A DNA stretch of 64,000 nucleotides, from positions 6,454,847 to 6,518,846 of the forward strand of contig NC_023755.2 in assembly GCF_000499845.2 (NCBI RefSeq), written 5' to 3'. The notes below the pieces were generated by a model. The model did no database searches. It saw only the letters and a list, made by a program, of their open reading frames with translations, and was not told the DNA's origin. The position numbers were made by a program, and so were the translations under genes. This document shows positions 1 to 10,020 of this stretch, in pieces. Origin of the DNA: Phaseolus vulgaris (lineage: Eukaryota; Streptophyta; Magnoliopsida; Fabales; Fabaceae). The first letter of the stretch is position 1; each line of letters begins with the position of its first letter.

Positions 1-205
1 TCATTATTACTGTAAACACCCTAGTGTCAAATACCCTATTTACTGACTTGAGCGTCGGAGTGTCTTCTGCAGGTACCTCCCCATTTGGCATTCACCCAAG
101 ACTGAGAGCCGAAAGAGTAGCGCGAAGACCAGAAGGATCATAGTGACACCTTAGCAACCTTCCTGAAGGAAGGAAGAAGACGAAGCCTTCAAAAGTTCTC
201 TAGGT
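1..205 (+). mobile_element. Tat/Ogre-type Gypsy LTR 3' end and leader fragment
   Basis: The stretch around 45-75 (acttgagcgtcggagtg, then tgcaggtacc) resembles the R/U5 end common to legume Tat/Ogre-type Gypsy LTRs. It is followed near 83-100 by tttggcattcaccca, which resembles the usual plant primer-binding context (TTTGGCGCCCACC) with changes. The rest reads like an untranslated leader. No coding frame is visible. It joins an LTR-C copy near 206, so it is a fragment. The family call is recognition from memory. Confidence 0.5.
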
Positions 206-870
206 CCCATCTCCCTAGCAGGAACAATACCAATATCAATAAGGAACAAAATATTATAAATAAATATCACCTCAGTACATAAGAGTTTGAACATATTACT
301 CCCAATCCCAAAAGGGAAGACTTAGCCACTTATATTGGCCATTACAATCACTGAAAGCAAGAAAAGAAGATCTAGAGTATTTCTCCTTGATGACCACCTC
401 CTTTAGGGTTTTCTATCTTTGATTATCCTCCCTCTCTTTCTACCTCAACTCTTCTCACACCCTTATTTAACCTAATGTGATATAGGTTAAGTGACATCTT
501 GCTCAAGTGAGTTATTGCTTGCTCTAGCGAGTTTCACGAGAATAAAAACCAAATTTTCTGTAAAATTCGCTCAAGCGAGCCCGGGCGAGATCTATGCGAG
601 TTTTGGGCGAGTTTTAACCGAGTTTGGTCCAGAGAACATTTTTTCCTCTAGATTGGCTCGCCTGGGCGAGTCCTTCAGCTCGTTTCAATGGCTTGGGCGA
701 AAAATACTCGAAATTAGCATAAAATTGGGAATAAATAGTTCTTATTGATCTCACAACTTCAAAATATATTATTTAATTCAAATTTCTCAAATTAAACTCA
801 AACAAACTAAATTATTTTCGACAAGATACGATTTATCAATTTTTTCTACTTCGTTTTTGGACATGCCTTT
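206..870 (+). mobile_element. LTR-C copy 1, partial
   Basis: This stretch is similar along its length to 39481-40173 and 32840-33578: the shared order is an aagaaaagaagatctag block, a ctcctttagggttt block, then several GGGCGAG motifs (near 575, 604, 663, 695) and an AT-rich end. The best-preserved relative (38972-40173) looks like a solo LTR, so this copy is read as part of the same LTR. An 85-residue frame at 491-748 runs through the GGGCGAG block and is not a gene. Confidence 0.5.
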
Positions 871-1175
871 TTTAACACAAGATCAATGACATAATGAAAT
901 TCTAAAATTTAAAATTTCAATTGATTTGAACATGTATTTAGGTCACAATAAATTTTCTAATTGAGAGTAAATGCACAAAATCCTGTCAATAAAGAAGCCA
1001 ATGAAAATGAACAAAAATAGCAAGACACATAGATTGGTATGATTTGTGAAACTTACTAATGATGTATTTGTAAGTAATGATTTCAAGATCTAAAAAAAAT
1101 TCAAAAAGGGTTATACATTGAATTTTGGTTAAAGAGATCTCATCAAACAATTTCAATGCAATAGTGAAGAACACA
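871..1175. other. AT-rich stretch, nothing recognised
   Basis: AT-rich sequence between LTR-C copy 1 and the SINE-like unit. No supported reading frame, RNA or repeat end was seen. Confidence 0.5.
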
Positions 1176-1189
1176 CATAATGTATAAGA

Positions 1190-1360
1190 ATAAGACTCGA
1201 ACCCAAGCCCCAAATAATATTACAAGCAAACTGCAGCAGCCAGAATTCAAACCCAAGTCTTTCCAGTGACCAGGGGAAGCATTGACCACTAGACCAGACA
1301 AGTTCTTTGGTCATATTATCATTTTTATTATACTTATACATATTAATATAATTATTATTA
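1190..1360 (-). mobile_element. tRNA-like SINE candidate, copy 1
   Basis: On the minus strand a Pol III A-box-like TGGTCTAGTGGTCAAT (1296-1281) is followed about 30 bases later by a B-box-like GGGTTTGAATTC (1254-1243). Upstream on the same strand lies a linker close to AAGTATAATAAAAATSATAA, then an AAT/ATT microsatellite (1361-1650). The same microsatellite, linker and A box recur in the same order at 2213-2490 and 9290-9402. A mobile origin is inferred from recurrence; no target duplication was found. Confidence 0.5.
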
Positions 1361-1650
1361 ATAATAATAATAAAATAAATTATATTAATATTATTAATAT
1401 TATTATTAATATTATTAATATTATTATTAATATTATTATTAATATTATTATTAATATTATTATTAATATTATTATTAATATTATTATTAATATTATTATT
1501 AATATTATTATTAATATTAATATTAATAATAATATTATTAGTATTATTATTAATATTATTAGTATTATTATTAATATTATTAGTATTATATTCATATTAT
1601 TAATATTATATTCATATTATCAATATTATATTCATATTATTAATATTAAT
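1361..1650. repeat. ATT/AAT microsatellite
   Basis: Long, nearly pure run of TAT/ATT-type units with AATATT interruptions, directly next to the linker of the SINE-like copy. The long Ile/Asn frames on both strands here (for example 1282-1734) only translate the repeat and are not genes. Confidence 0.9.
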
Positions 1651-2205
1651 TTTGATATAAATATACATTTAGATATTTATTGTGTGTGTATAGTAGTTTT
1701 ATTTGACTTGTTTTATCCGGATATAGATAGATAGAGAGAAAAAGGAAGAAATTATATAATATTAATATAACTTTAATACTATAAATACATATATATTGAT
1801 TAATATATTTTTTTATTTAATCATTAATTTTTTAAAACTCATGGTTAAATTTAAATTTACTTTCATATTATATATATATATTAATATAAAATTATTTGAT
1901 ATCTTATTTTCAAATATATGTTATTATAGGTAGTTGTGAAGTTTTTGTTAGATGGCTATATAGGTGCTTGTATCTTACACTTCTTTTCTGATTTGAGATT
2001 CTTGTATAAGGATTGAAATATCCTTAAAATGTTTCCTTTAATGAACTTAATTAAGTGAATATGATCGTAAAATAATAATTAATATGATAGTTGATTTTAA
2101 TGTAATAGGTAATATGATGACTATGAGTATGACATATATTAAATGTGATTCATACTAATAGATAATATAATAAATTATGTTTAGATTCAAGTAGATTATA
2201 GATAA
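1651..2205. other. AT-rich stretch, nothing recognised
   Basis: AT-rich DNA between two AAT-headed units, with short TA runs near 1790 and 1870-1880. No coding or structural feature is supported. Confidence 0.5.
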
Positions 2206-2220
2206 ATTAAATGTGATTCA

Positions 2221-2386
2221 TATGTTAATATTGTTAGTATCATTAATATTGTTAGTATTATTAATATTGTTAGTATTATTAATATTGTTAGTATATATTG
2301 TTAGTATTATTAATATTGTTAGTATTATTAATATTATTAATATTGTTAGTATTATTAATATTGTTAGTATTATTAATAATAATAAG
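2221..2386. repeat. ATT-type microsatellite with TGTTAGTAT units
   Basis: Array of imperfect 12-15 base units built from attaatattgttagtatt, ending in AATAATAATA just before the conserved linker at 2387. It forms the head of SINE-like copy 2. The Leu/Ile-rich frames over it are repeat translations. Confidence 0.85.
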
Positions 2387-2500
2387 TATAATAAAAATCA
2401 TAATAAAACTAAAGAATTTGCTTGGTGTAGTGGTTAAATTTTCTTTGGTTACTGAAGGATTGTTGAAGGAACCTGGCTTCAAATCCCATTCAACGGATTT
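2387..2500 (+). mobile_element. tRNA-like SINE candidate, copy 2
   Basis: Linker agtataataaaaatcataa, then A-box-like TGGTGTAGTGGTTAAA (2423-2438) and B-box-like GGCTTCAAATCCC (2475-2487), which is plausible tRNA-type spacing. This is the cleanest of three copies. The microsatellite precedes the tRNA-like part rather than following it, which is the reverse of the usual SINE head/tail order. Confidence 0.55.
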
Positions 2501-2504
2501 TAGT

Positions 2505-2573
2505 TCCCGCTCCATGGCGCCAAAAATTACATACGGATTATATCTGTATGTAATTCGCGTTTTTCTTGTAGTG
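2505..2573 (-). mobile_element. CACTA-type element terminus with hairpin
   Basis: The stretch ends in tttttcttgtagtg (CACTACAAGAAAAA on the minus strand), the terminal motif of legume CACTA-type elements. Just inside lies a near-perfect inverted repeat, ATTACATACGGAT...ATCTGTATGTAAT (about 2529-2557), with one mismatch in 13. The opposite end was not found, so only one terminus is called. Confidence 0.5.
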
Positions 2574-3543
2574 GTAAATGGAGTTTGAACTCAAATTATT
2601 TTTTATCAACTCAAGATAAAACACAAATTATAAGAGATAGAGAAAATTATGCACTAAGATTTATACTACTTCACCCTAAACACTAAGGCTAAATCCAATC
2701 CCCTTAAGAGCCTTAAGTATTATCCATCTCTCCGGATAACAAGTATTCTCTACCTCTACAAGTACACATGTATTCTCCACCTCCCCAAGAAAAATATTAT
2801 CCACCTCTCTAGACAAACAACCTTAATATCCCCCTGAGACCAAGACCTTTCAACAAGTGCGAAAAACACTCTCTAACCGAGTGTAGACAATGAAATCTCA
2901 AAGGTTAATCTTCACAAAAAAAAAGAGGTAACCAAGTTAGGTGAAAGGAAGAATCTTCTATCCCATATCAAACAACACTTGGTTCATGCCTATACAAGTA
3001 GAGCTCAAATATATTTGGAGTGAATTTTCTTCAGACAAAAGAGAAAGAACTAGTGCCAACAAGAATGGTTAAGAACTAGAGAGTCTGTATTGATTATAGA
3101 AAGTTCAATCAACCACTATAAAGAAACCAATTTCCTTTACCATTTATTGATCAAGTAATAAAGAGGTTATTTGGTAAGTATTTTTACTGTTTCCTTGATG
3201 GATTTCTTGGTACATGCAAATACACATAACACCTAAATACCAACACAAAACCACATTCATTAGTCCTTTTGGCACTTATGGTTATACAAGGATGTCATTC
3301 AGTCCATACAACACACTTGCAAGGTGTATTCTAAGCATTTTTTAATTAATATAAAATTGCATGGAGGTGTTTATGGATGAATTTACCATTTATGGTTCTT
3401 CATTTGTTAACTATTTACCTAACTTTAAGAAAGTCCTACAAAAATGCATTGAAACAAATCTTGCTTTAAATTTTGAAAAATGTCATTTCATGGTAAAGGA
3501 ATGAACAATTCTTGGTCACTTGGTTTCTGCCAAAAATTAATTA

Positions 3544-3571
3544 TTTAGGGTTTAGGGTTTAGGGTTTAGAG
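3544..3571 (+). repeat. Interstitial plant-telomere repeat (TTTAGGG)3 plus one variant
   Basis: Three perfect TTTAGGG units and one TTTAGAG unit sit inside the Athila-like pol, flanked by aattaat-type sequence on both sides. In the translated alignment the protein resumes directly after the tract, so these bases look like an insertion rather than part of the element. Confidence 0.85.
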
Positions 3572-4721
3572 ATAAGGAATTAATTCAAGTTGACAAGTCA
3601 AAAATTAATGTTATTACCTCTTTGCCTTAGCTCTCGACCATGAGGGAAATTTGTTTGTTCCTTGCACATGTAGGTTTTTACAAGAGCTTTAAACATAATT
3701 TGAACCGCATAACCTTATCTCTATCTAGATTGTTCCAAAAAGGAAACAAAGTTTAAATTTGATGAGAATTATAAGAAGGCATTCGAGGAGCTTAAGAACA
3801 AACTGACAACAACGCCAATTATGCAACCTCTTGATTTGAACTTATAATTCGAGCTAACATGTGATTCAGGTTGTGTTAGGTGTTGTACTCTCTAAAAGGG
3901 TAAATAAACTTTCTCATGTCATAACTTATGCTTGAAGAACACTTGATACAACCCAAATTAATTTCACAACTAGTGAAAAACAGTTGCTAGCAATTGTTTT
4001 TGCTTTAGATAAGTTTCCTTCATACTTACTAGATTCAAAGATCATTGGCTTTACTGACCATTTGACTTTAAAGTTTTTTTGGGAAAATCTTATACAAATC
4101 ATAGGTTACTAAGATGGATGTCGTTGTTACAAGAGTTTGATATTGAGATCAAGGATAAGAGTGCCATGTTTAATTGTGTTGTTGATCATTTAAGTCGCTT
4201 AAAAGGAAAAATAGACTTTTCGATTGTTGAACAGTTTCCTAATGAATATTTATACATTTCTAGTGCATTAGACAATACTCTGGTTTGTTGATCTTGTGAA
4301 TTACTTAGTTTATGTTGTTATACCTTCTGATTTTTCTAAACCCTAAATATATAGACTGAAATATGATAAAAAAAAATATTATGTTTGGGATGATCCATAT
4401 TTATGGAGGTTTTGTAGTGATCAAGTTATTAATCATTGTGTGTTTGGAAAAGAAATTGAAGAAATTATTTACTGTTGTCATGATACATTAGTGGGAGGCC
4501 ATTTTGGACCAAAGAGAACAACTAGAAAGGTGTTAGATATTCGTTTTTTTTTTTTTGGAATGTTTTTTTAAAAGATGCATATAATTTTGTTCTTAATTGC
4601 GAGAAAGGCTAAATGAAGTATAACAAAAAGAAATGAAATTTTTATGCAACCCCTGATTTTGTATGAAATTTTTTATGTGCGGGGGATTGATTTTAGGGGT
4701 CTTTTCCAAATTCAGTTGGAT

Positions 4722-4725
<4 letters not shown>

Positions 4726-4771
<46 letters not shown>
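4726..4771. repeat. (TA)n microsatellite within integrase relic
   Basis: About 46 bases of alternating TA in the integrase core relic, next to the LLVIDYVPRW segment. The Tyr-Ile repeat in the local frame is a translation of this tract. Confidence 0.95.
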
Positions 4772-4773
<2 letters not shown>

Positions 4774-5209
4774 CTTGTTATTGATTATGTGCCCAGATGG
4801 ATCAAGGACAAGGTTACAAAGAACAATGATTCTAAAATAGTGTTAAATTTTCATATAACTAACATTTTCTTCATGTTTGGTGTTCATGGTTATGATAAGT
4901 GATCAAGGAAGTCATTTCTGAAATAGTAGCATGGAAACCTTATTTCAGAACTATGGAGTCAAACACAAGGTCTCTACATCATAACACCAAGGACAAATGG
5001 CCAATCGTAAGTGTTTTTAATAGAGAAGTTAAACATTTTCTTCAAAAGTTGATACAACCGAATGAGAAAAACTGGATTTAGACAATGTACTGTATACAGA
5101 ACATGTCTAGGAATGTCACCTTTCAAAGTATAGTTTTCAGTAAAGCATGCCATTTACCTGTTGAAATATAACACAAGGATTATTGTGTTGTCAAAAATGA
5201 CAATTTAAG

Positions 5210-6553
5210 CATAGGTGAAGTTTAGGCATAGGTCAAACGTGTGTGAGCTGTTTGGCATGATCTCGATGATATTGGTGGTGCCTTGGTGACTGATGCTAGC
5301 AGCAGGAACTAAGGTCTTGTGGAAGGGCTTCTAACGGGCCGTGGTTGCACGACTCTGTATCAGCCCTTTACAGATACTATGTTACTCTGATCATGGGTGG
5401 GTTATGGTGGAGTTGTGAGGAACCACATCTTGAAAAGGTCCAATTAATCTGTAATTGGATTGGTGTTTGTTCTGGATAAGCTATATTCTTCTATGCTTTT
5501 GACTCAGGTAGGTTTTGTAGCGGCTAGTTTTACAACTTGGCTAAACCTCTGCTTGGTGTTGCTCCTTGTTGGGATTCGGTTGACTGGTGAGGCAGGTTGT
5601 ATGGAGTCTTGAGTGAAGAAGGTCAAGTGAACTGGCTGGGGTTGTGCATGGAGTGTTGAGTGGAAGGATGGATGGTGTGGTGCTCTTTTAGTCGAGTGAG
5701 GAGTACTTCGGAACCTCTGGATGGGGTCTTAAGACTGTAACCTTTGTCCTTTGGGAGCTGCTGTCGACAATGAAGAAGTGCTCATATGGATGGGCTGGTA
5801 TGGATGTTGCTGCACTCAGCTAGCTGTAAGTGGTGCCTAGGTTATTACCTCTGCTGACTGATTACCTTTAGCAATTGATTGGGGGGATAGGGGCCTTTGG
5901 GTCTGGATGTCACTTTTCATGTGGCTGGGTGTTGGGTTGGATTGGTGGCCTTTGTAGTTGATTCTTGGTCCTGTATGTTGTTGGAAGGTTTCTGAATGTT
6001 ACTGAATGTTTGGTTCGGTGGTTGGTCTCAGTATTTATGACGAGGCTATTGTGAAGTAGTGTGGATGGGACAGGATGGCCAGTTGGATATTTGTGTTTTT
6101 TTGGGTTGGGCGTGATGAAAGGTGGCATGAAGTAGAAGTGGACCACGCTGGTGTGTGTGCAGGTTTTTGGGCTCGTTAACAACAACATTTTCTCCTTACC
6201 CATTTAATTAAGAAGTTCAAACGTGAACATGGAGGTACCTGTGGTCTGAAGGTATTGAGAAGCAATCTGAGGCTGTGTTTTTAGTTAAACATAGCTGCTT
6301 TGCTGGAGATCTCCCCATCAATAATCTTTAGTGATCTTTTGTGTTTTATGATTCTATGCTGATGCTATGTATCTATTTTGATGTAGGGTAAGGGGTTCTA
6401 AATAGCTTAAGTTTAAATTATGTTTTTCCTCTGGTTATCTTATGCTTAAGTTATGAGTGCTTTTGTATACGGGTTGGGACACCCCTTAAGTGTCCATTTT
6501 ATTTTATTATATTTATTCTTTGCTGATAAAAAAAAAAAACCATAGGTGAAGTT
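5210..6553 (+). mobile_element. L1-type LINE, 5'-truncated, with 13-bp target duplication
   Basis: The element starts after cataggtgaagtt (5210-5222) and ends with a poly(A) tail (6528-6539), after which cataggtgaagtt recurs (6541-6553): a perfect 13-bp target duplication, as left by target-primed reverse transcription. The 3' end ttgctgataaaaaa is the same as that of the L1 copy ending at 48158. The body is GC-richer than its surroundings and has no convincing ORF2 domain, so it may be mostly 3' untranslated sequence. Removing it reconnects the Athila-like integrase reading, so it inserted after that element. The L1 label rests on tail, duplication and shared terminus. Confidence 0.75.
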
Positions 6554-7060
6554 GGGAAACAAAGACAATTTTAATTGCAAGATGACGAGATCAAACTATA
6601 AGAATATGAAAACTTATGCATATAGAACGAGAAGGTAAAAAAGTATCATGATAGGAAGATTCTGAGAAATAAATTTAGTGTGTGGCAAAAAGTGTTGTTA
6701 TGCAATTCAAGGATGAAACTCATAGTTGGAAAACTCGTATGAGAAGAACCTTTTCTAGTTATGCAAATTTCTCACATGGAGAAGTAGAGATTAAAGATCA
6801 AAACACAAACAATACCTTTAGAGTAAATGATTATAAGTTGAAAATCTTTCAGGAACGGAGGCATATACAAATTAAAGAGCAGACAAAGCTAAATTTGACA
6901 GATCCAAAGTCAAGGAATAGAGTGCACCACAGAAAAATCAGATAAATTTCTTTAACTTTGAATACTCTTTTCTCTTCTCATTCTTTTCTTTTTACTCTCT
7001 GCCACATTGAGGATAATATTTGATTCAAGTGTGGGGGAAGTCTTTTACTTTGATTTCAAT
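6554..7060 (+). pseudogene. Athila-like integrase C-terminus and polypurine tract
   Basis: Continuation of the 2640-5209 pol after the L1. The frames read a YENLCI..NEKVKKYHDRKILRNKF-type block, then EVEIKDQNTNNTFRVNDYKLK-like wording at about 6775-6850, typical of Athila integrase tails, with frameshifts. At 7003-7036 lies acattgaggataatatttg followed by aagtgtgggggaag; the CATTGAGGAYAAT...GTGTGGGGG arrangement is a familiar Athila feature. A matching 3' LTR is not recognisable beyond it. Confidence 0.7.
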
Positions 7061-7099
7061 TACTCTGATATGTCGAGAATCACCATTGATGCCTTTAAT

Positions 7100-7296
7100 T
7101 AAATTAGTGACTGATTTATAATATATAGTAGTTAGTAGTTAAAACCTTGATAACTAATGTTAGATAAACTACTTTATAAACTTTTACTAGAAACTACTTT
7201 AAATACAAAAAAAAAAGTTTATAAAATAATAGTCAATATAATGACTAATTATTTTTATCTCTAAAGTAGTTGTTATTTAATGATTTTCTTGTAGTG
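7100..7296 (-). mobile_element. CACTA-type MITE, one end visible
   Basis: It ends at 7296 in tgattttcttgtagtg, so on the minus strand it starts CACTACAAGAAAATCATT. Internal wording (aaactactttaaat, gttaaaacctt, a short poly-A run) matches the MITE at 63385-63766. The left end is degraded, with no matching CACTA terminus seen. Confidence 0.5.
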
Positions 7297-8279
7297 CTAA
7301 ACGGAAAAAAAAAAATCTAGAGCAACTTTCAAGAGTGAAAAATATGGAGAAAAAGGAAATTGATTTCTTCACAAAATTAGTTAATGAATAAAAAGACAAA
7401 AAATTAGAGAAATTATATAAGAGAGTCTCTATATATAAAATTATTTTATAATAATAATTATAGTTTACATGTTGCATAAGAGTATGTGTTGTGAAATTAT
7501 ATGATTCTGTTATTTTCTCCTAATTTCATTAATCCCTTACGAAATTTAGGGATTATATTTTTCGATGTCGTTATCAATAATGTTTCTACATTTCTCATAT
7601 GGAACACGAATTGATTTCAAATTATAATGAGTAAATCAATTTTAATTTATAAAGAAACCATTTTTATTATTTATTTTATTTCTAAAAATTCTCATAGAAA
7701 ACTCGTCCAAACATATCTGGAAAAACTGTTACAGTGCAAAAAATATCATAAACTTTTGATTAAAGATAGTTACAATTTTGACTAATTATCTGCCTAACAA
7801 ATTAGGAATTAAGGGTAAAAGGAAGAATGATTAAGTTACACTGCACCTGGAAAATATTGTGTCAACCAAATGGCATTATAAGAGTAACTTTCAGAAAGCA
7901 ATATTGGTCGTGCAGGTGGATCGTATGACGACTGTGTCAACATCCATGGAACTTTATCAAGATACCACTTCAAATTTATAATAACAACGAAGTAACAAAT
8001 GTCAGGCGTGAAATCACTTGATTTGTTTTTATCAAAAACAGTTTATAATTGGAATATGTCGTGTCCTTCAATTTTGCAGTGGTTAAGCATGCGGAATGAA
8101 TGTCTTTGTGGAACGAGTCAAGTTTGGTAGGTAATAAAGCGAAATTAGCAAAAACAAAACAAAACAAAATACTAAAGCACACGAAAATGCACCAACATAA
8201 TAACATGCTTTGGATTTGATTCACGTATCTTTTTCATTGTTCCTGAAACATTAATCTCCCAGAGGCCTGAGTTGTCGCT
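7297..8279. other. AT-rich stretch, no gene seen
   Basis: Mixed AT-rich DNA with many stops. The minus frame at 7976-8224 has no recognisable domain and no supporting context, so it is not annotated. Confidence 0.5.
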
Positions 8280-8640
8280 TCGTCAAAAGAGAAAAAGTGG
8301 GTTAATCACCTTTTGACGGCAGGTCATGTCGGTGACAATGTTGGGGACACGTGGTGCGTGCCCACTGGGTGGTGCCAAAGTCGTGCGACACGGTTTAACG
8401 AGCATAATTTTGGTTCCACAACGTGTCGTGAACTCAACGGTGTTTGACGGTAGTTTTAAGTTTGCGAAGCCGTTGGTTTTGTTTGCATCAAACGACTGCG
8501 TTTGACTCAAAATCCCGTTTTGTCTCTTCGTTGCCCTAATTATAGTTCGGACACATGGACGAAGACATTTGTTGATTTGCGATTTTCCTATGATGATGCT
8601 CCACATGTCTAATTTACGAGTTTGATTCATCTTTTAATTA
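8280..8640. promoter_or_regulatory. GC-richer block with a G-box, possible promoter relic
   Basis: This 360-base block is clearly less AT-rich than its surroundings. It holds a G-box CACGTG at 8348-8353 within gacacgtggtgcgtgcccac, plus related acaacgtgtcgtg near 8417 and ggacacatgg near 8549. Such motifs bind bZIP/bHLH factors in plants. No gene is found next to it, so a promoter role is only a guess. The 115-residue minus frame here has no recognisable domain. Confidence 0.25.
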
Positions 8641-9009
8641 TACCAAACGACACGTAATGACAAAATCCAATGAAGAAAGAAAAGGTGAAAGCGATTTGTC
8701 TTTAACATGTTTCTTCCCTCCTTCTTCGATGTTTCGTGTAGAGGACATTTAACTCTTGAACAGCTCTGTTATAACCTTCAAGATATGCCAACGATATTCT
8801 TTACAGCGATTGAGGCAAATTTCTTCTCTTTAACCATGCTAACGTGCAAGATGACGCAGGATTTATTTATTTCTATTATTAAGATTATATGAATGTATTA
8901 ACAAAATAATAGAATTTTATTTTTGCCTAATATATAATCAACCAGTCATGCAATTTATTGTTATGAGTTAAATTTTCATCTAAGAGATCAAATTAAGGAG
9001 AAGCATAAG
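8641..9009. other. Unannotated stretch
   Basis: Short frames only; nothing recognised before the Tat-type LTR begins at 9010. Confidence 0.5.
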
Positions 9010-9285
9010 TGTTCTTAACATAAATATGCTCTGGAGTGCTACCCGGGCTAAAGATTCCTCCAAGGAAGAGGAATCAGCTCTCAGCTAGTTTCCAATGTGA
9101 AGGGGAGATCTATTTGAAAATGACTTTGTGATGCCTAAGTCAATAGGAGCACAAGGATAACATGTTATTAACAATAAGAAAGTCAAGTGTATGAGATAAG
9201 ATTGTATTTCGTGGAGAGTGAATATTTATAGGTTGATTGGGTAGTATCCTTTTAATGGACTATTATGAGTCCTTTGGATTATAAT
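9010..9285 (-). mobile_element. Tat-type LTR, left copy (3' LTR of a minus-strand element), truncated
   Basis: Clearly similar to 10609-10890 and in the same orientation: aaatatgct, a gagtgctacccggg block, ctcagctagtttccaatgtgaa and a gtgaatatttataggttgat TATA-like segment are shared in order. Its plus-side start TGTTCTTAA aligns with TGGTCCTAC at 10609. Similarity stops at ttggatta (about 9285), where the AAT-headed SINE-like unit begins. Confidence 0.65.
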
Positions 9286-9480
9286 GATATTAATAATAGT
9301 TATATTATTAATAACATTTATATTATTAATAATATTAATAATAATAATAAGTATAATAAAAATCATAATATGACAAAAGAACTTGTCGGGTGTAGTGGTT
9401 AAAGCTTATTTGGTCACGTTGCTCCCAGTTAGCTCCACTCTAACCGCTGGGCCTTTCTCAATATAACACATGGGCACGTG
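9286..9480 (+). mobile_element. AAT-headed tRNA-like SINE candidate, copy 3
   Basis: ATT/AAT microsatellite (about 9290-9350), then the shared linker aagtataataaaaatcataa, an aaaagaacttg block and A-box-like GGGTGTAGTGGTTAAA (9387-9402). No good B box follows, and the downstream part differs from copies 1 and 2. It sits exactly where the left Tat LTR breaks off. Confidence 0.45.
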
Positions 9481-9611
9481 AGGTAATTCCTTGTTCTTCT
9501 TATGGAGCTGGTTGCAGCCTTGAGTGCAGCAAAAAGGGAAGGCCGAGGAGAACCTTTAGACAAGGATGTGGTAGATGGTCATTAAGTTGATGACTAATCT
9601 TTTGACCAGAG

Positions 9612-9790
9612 CTTAGTTCTTGATTGAAATTGTATTTTTTAGCTTCGTTCGAGGTTGAGCATTTTTAGTTCTTAATTGAACTTGCCTTTTTTTTCCTCAT
9701 GGTTGAGTATGTTTAGTTCTTCGTTGAACTTGTATTTTTTTGATTTGGTCATGGTTAAGCATGTTTAGTTCTTGATTGAACTTGACGAGA
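9612..9790. repeat. About 50-bp tandem repeat, 3.5 copies
   Basis: The phrase ttagttcttgattgaacttg recurs at about 9612, 9665, 9712 and 9765 (47-53 base spacing), with ggttgagcatgt between. It lies in the internal region of the Tat-type element, toward its 3' side on the minus strand. Confidence 0.75.
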
Positions 9791-10020
9791 TTGTATCGAG
9801 AATAATATTTTATTCTGTTGACTTTGTCTCGTAAAAACATTACTTGGTAAAACCCTCCTTAGGGAAAAAAAAAACCAAGCTAAGGAAAAATAGTACAAAT
9901 TCTCAGCTTTTAGCTATAGTATATCTTTAAGTGGGCTATATTTTATGTTCTTGGAACCAACTTTCCACTCAGTTCCTAGAGTTTATACGCTTCATTTTGT
10001 AAGGTATCTGCTATCCTATA

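Larger units (their letters stand above)
2640..5209 (+). pseudogene. Athila-like Ty3/Gypsy pol remnant (RT, RNase H, integrase)
   Basis: Translation pieces in shifting frames match the order of a Gypsy pol. RT blocks lie near 3080-3220 (YRK-type, then FLDGF) and 3355-3490 (MEVFMDEFTIYGSSF, where the catalytic YxDD is replaced by a FMDE-type reading). RNase H and its connection cover about 3760-4200, ending in a DHLSRL motif. The integrase HHCC zinc region is near 4490-4620, and integrase core pieces lie at 4780-5160, including a FSKACHLPVE-type block. Many stops and frameshifts, a telomeric insertion (3544-3571) and a (TA)n tract (4726-4771) show long decay. It resumes after the L1 insertion at 6554. 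The Athila assignment comes from recognised block wording and from the downstream purine tract; no LTR pair is visible. Confidence 0.75.

Noticed and set aside
1282..1734. 150-residue Ile/Asn-rich frame and its minus-strand partner
   Set aside because: Pure translation of the ATT/AAT microsatellite.
4663..4902. 79-residue frame with a Tyr-Ile repeat
   Set aside because: Translation through the (TA)n tract in a decayed integrase; not a separate gene.
5910..6203. 97-residue minus frame in the L1 body
   Set aside because: Lies antisense within a 5'-truncated L1 insertion and has no domain.
8283..8630. 115-residue minus frame as a gene
   Set aside because: No recognisable domain, no homologous wording and no splice or promoter context on that strand; the GC-richer composition lowers stop frequency.
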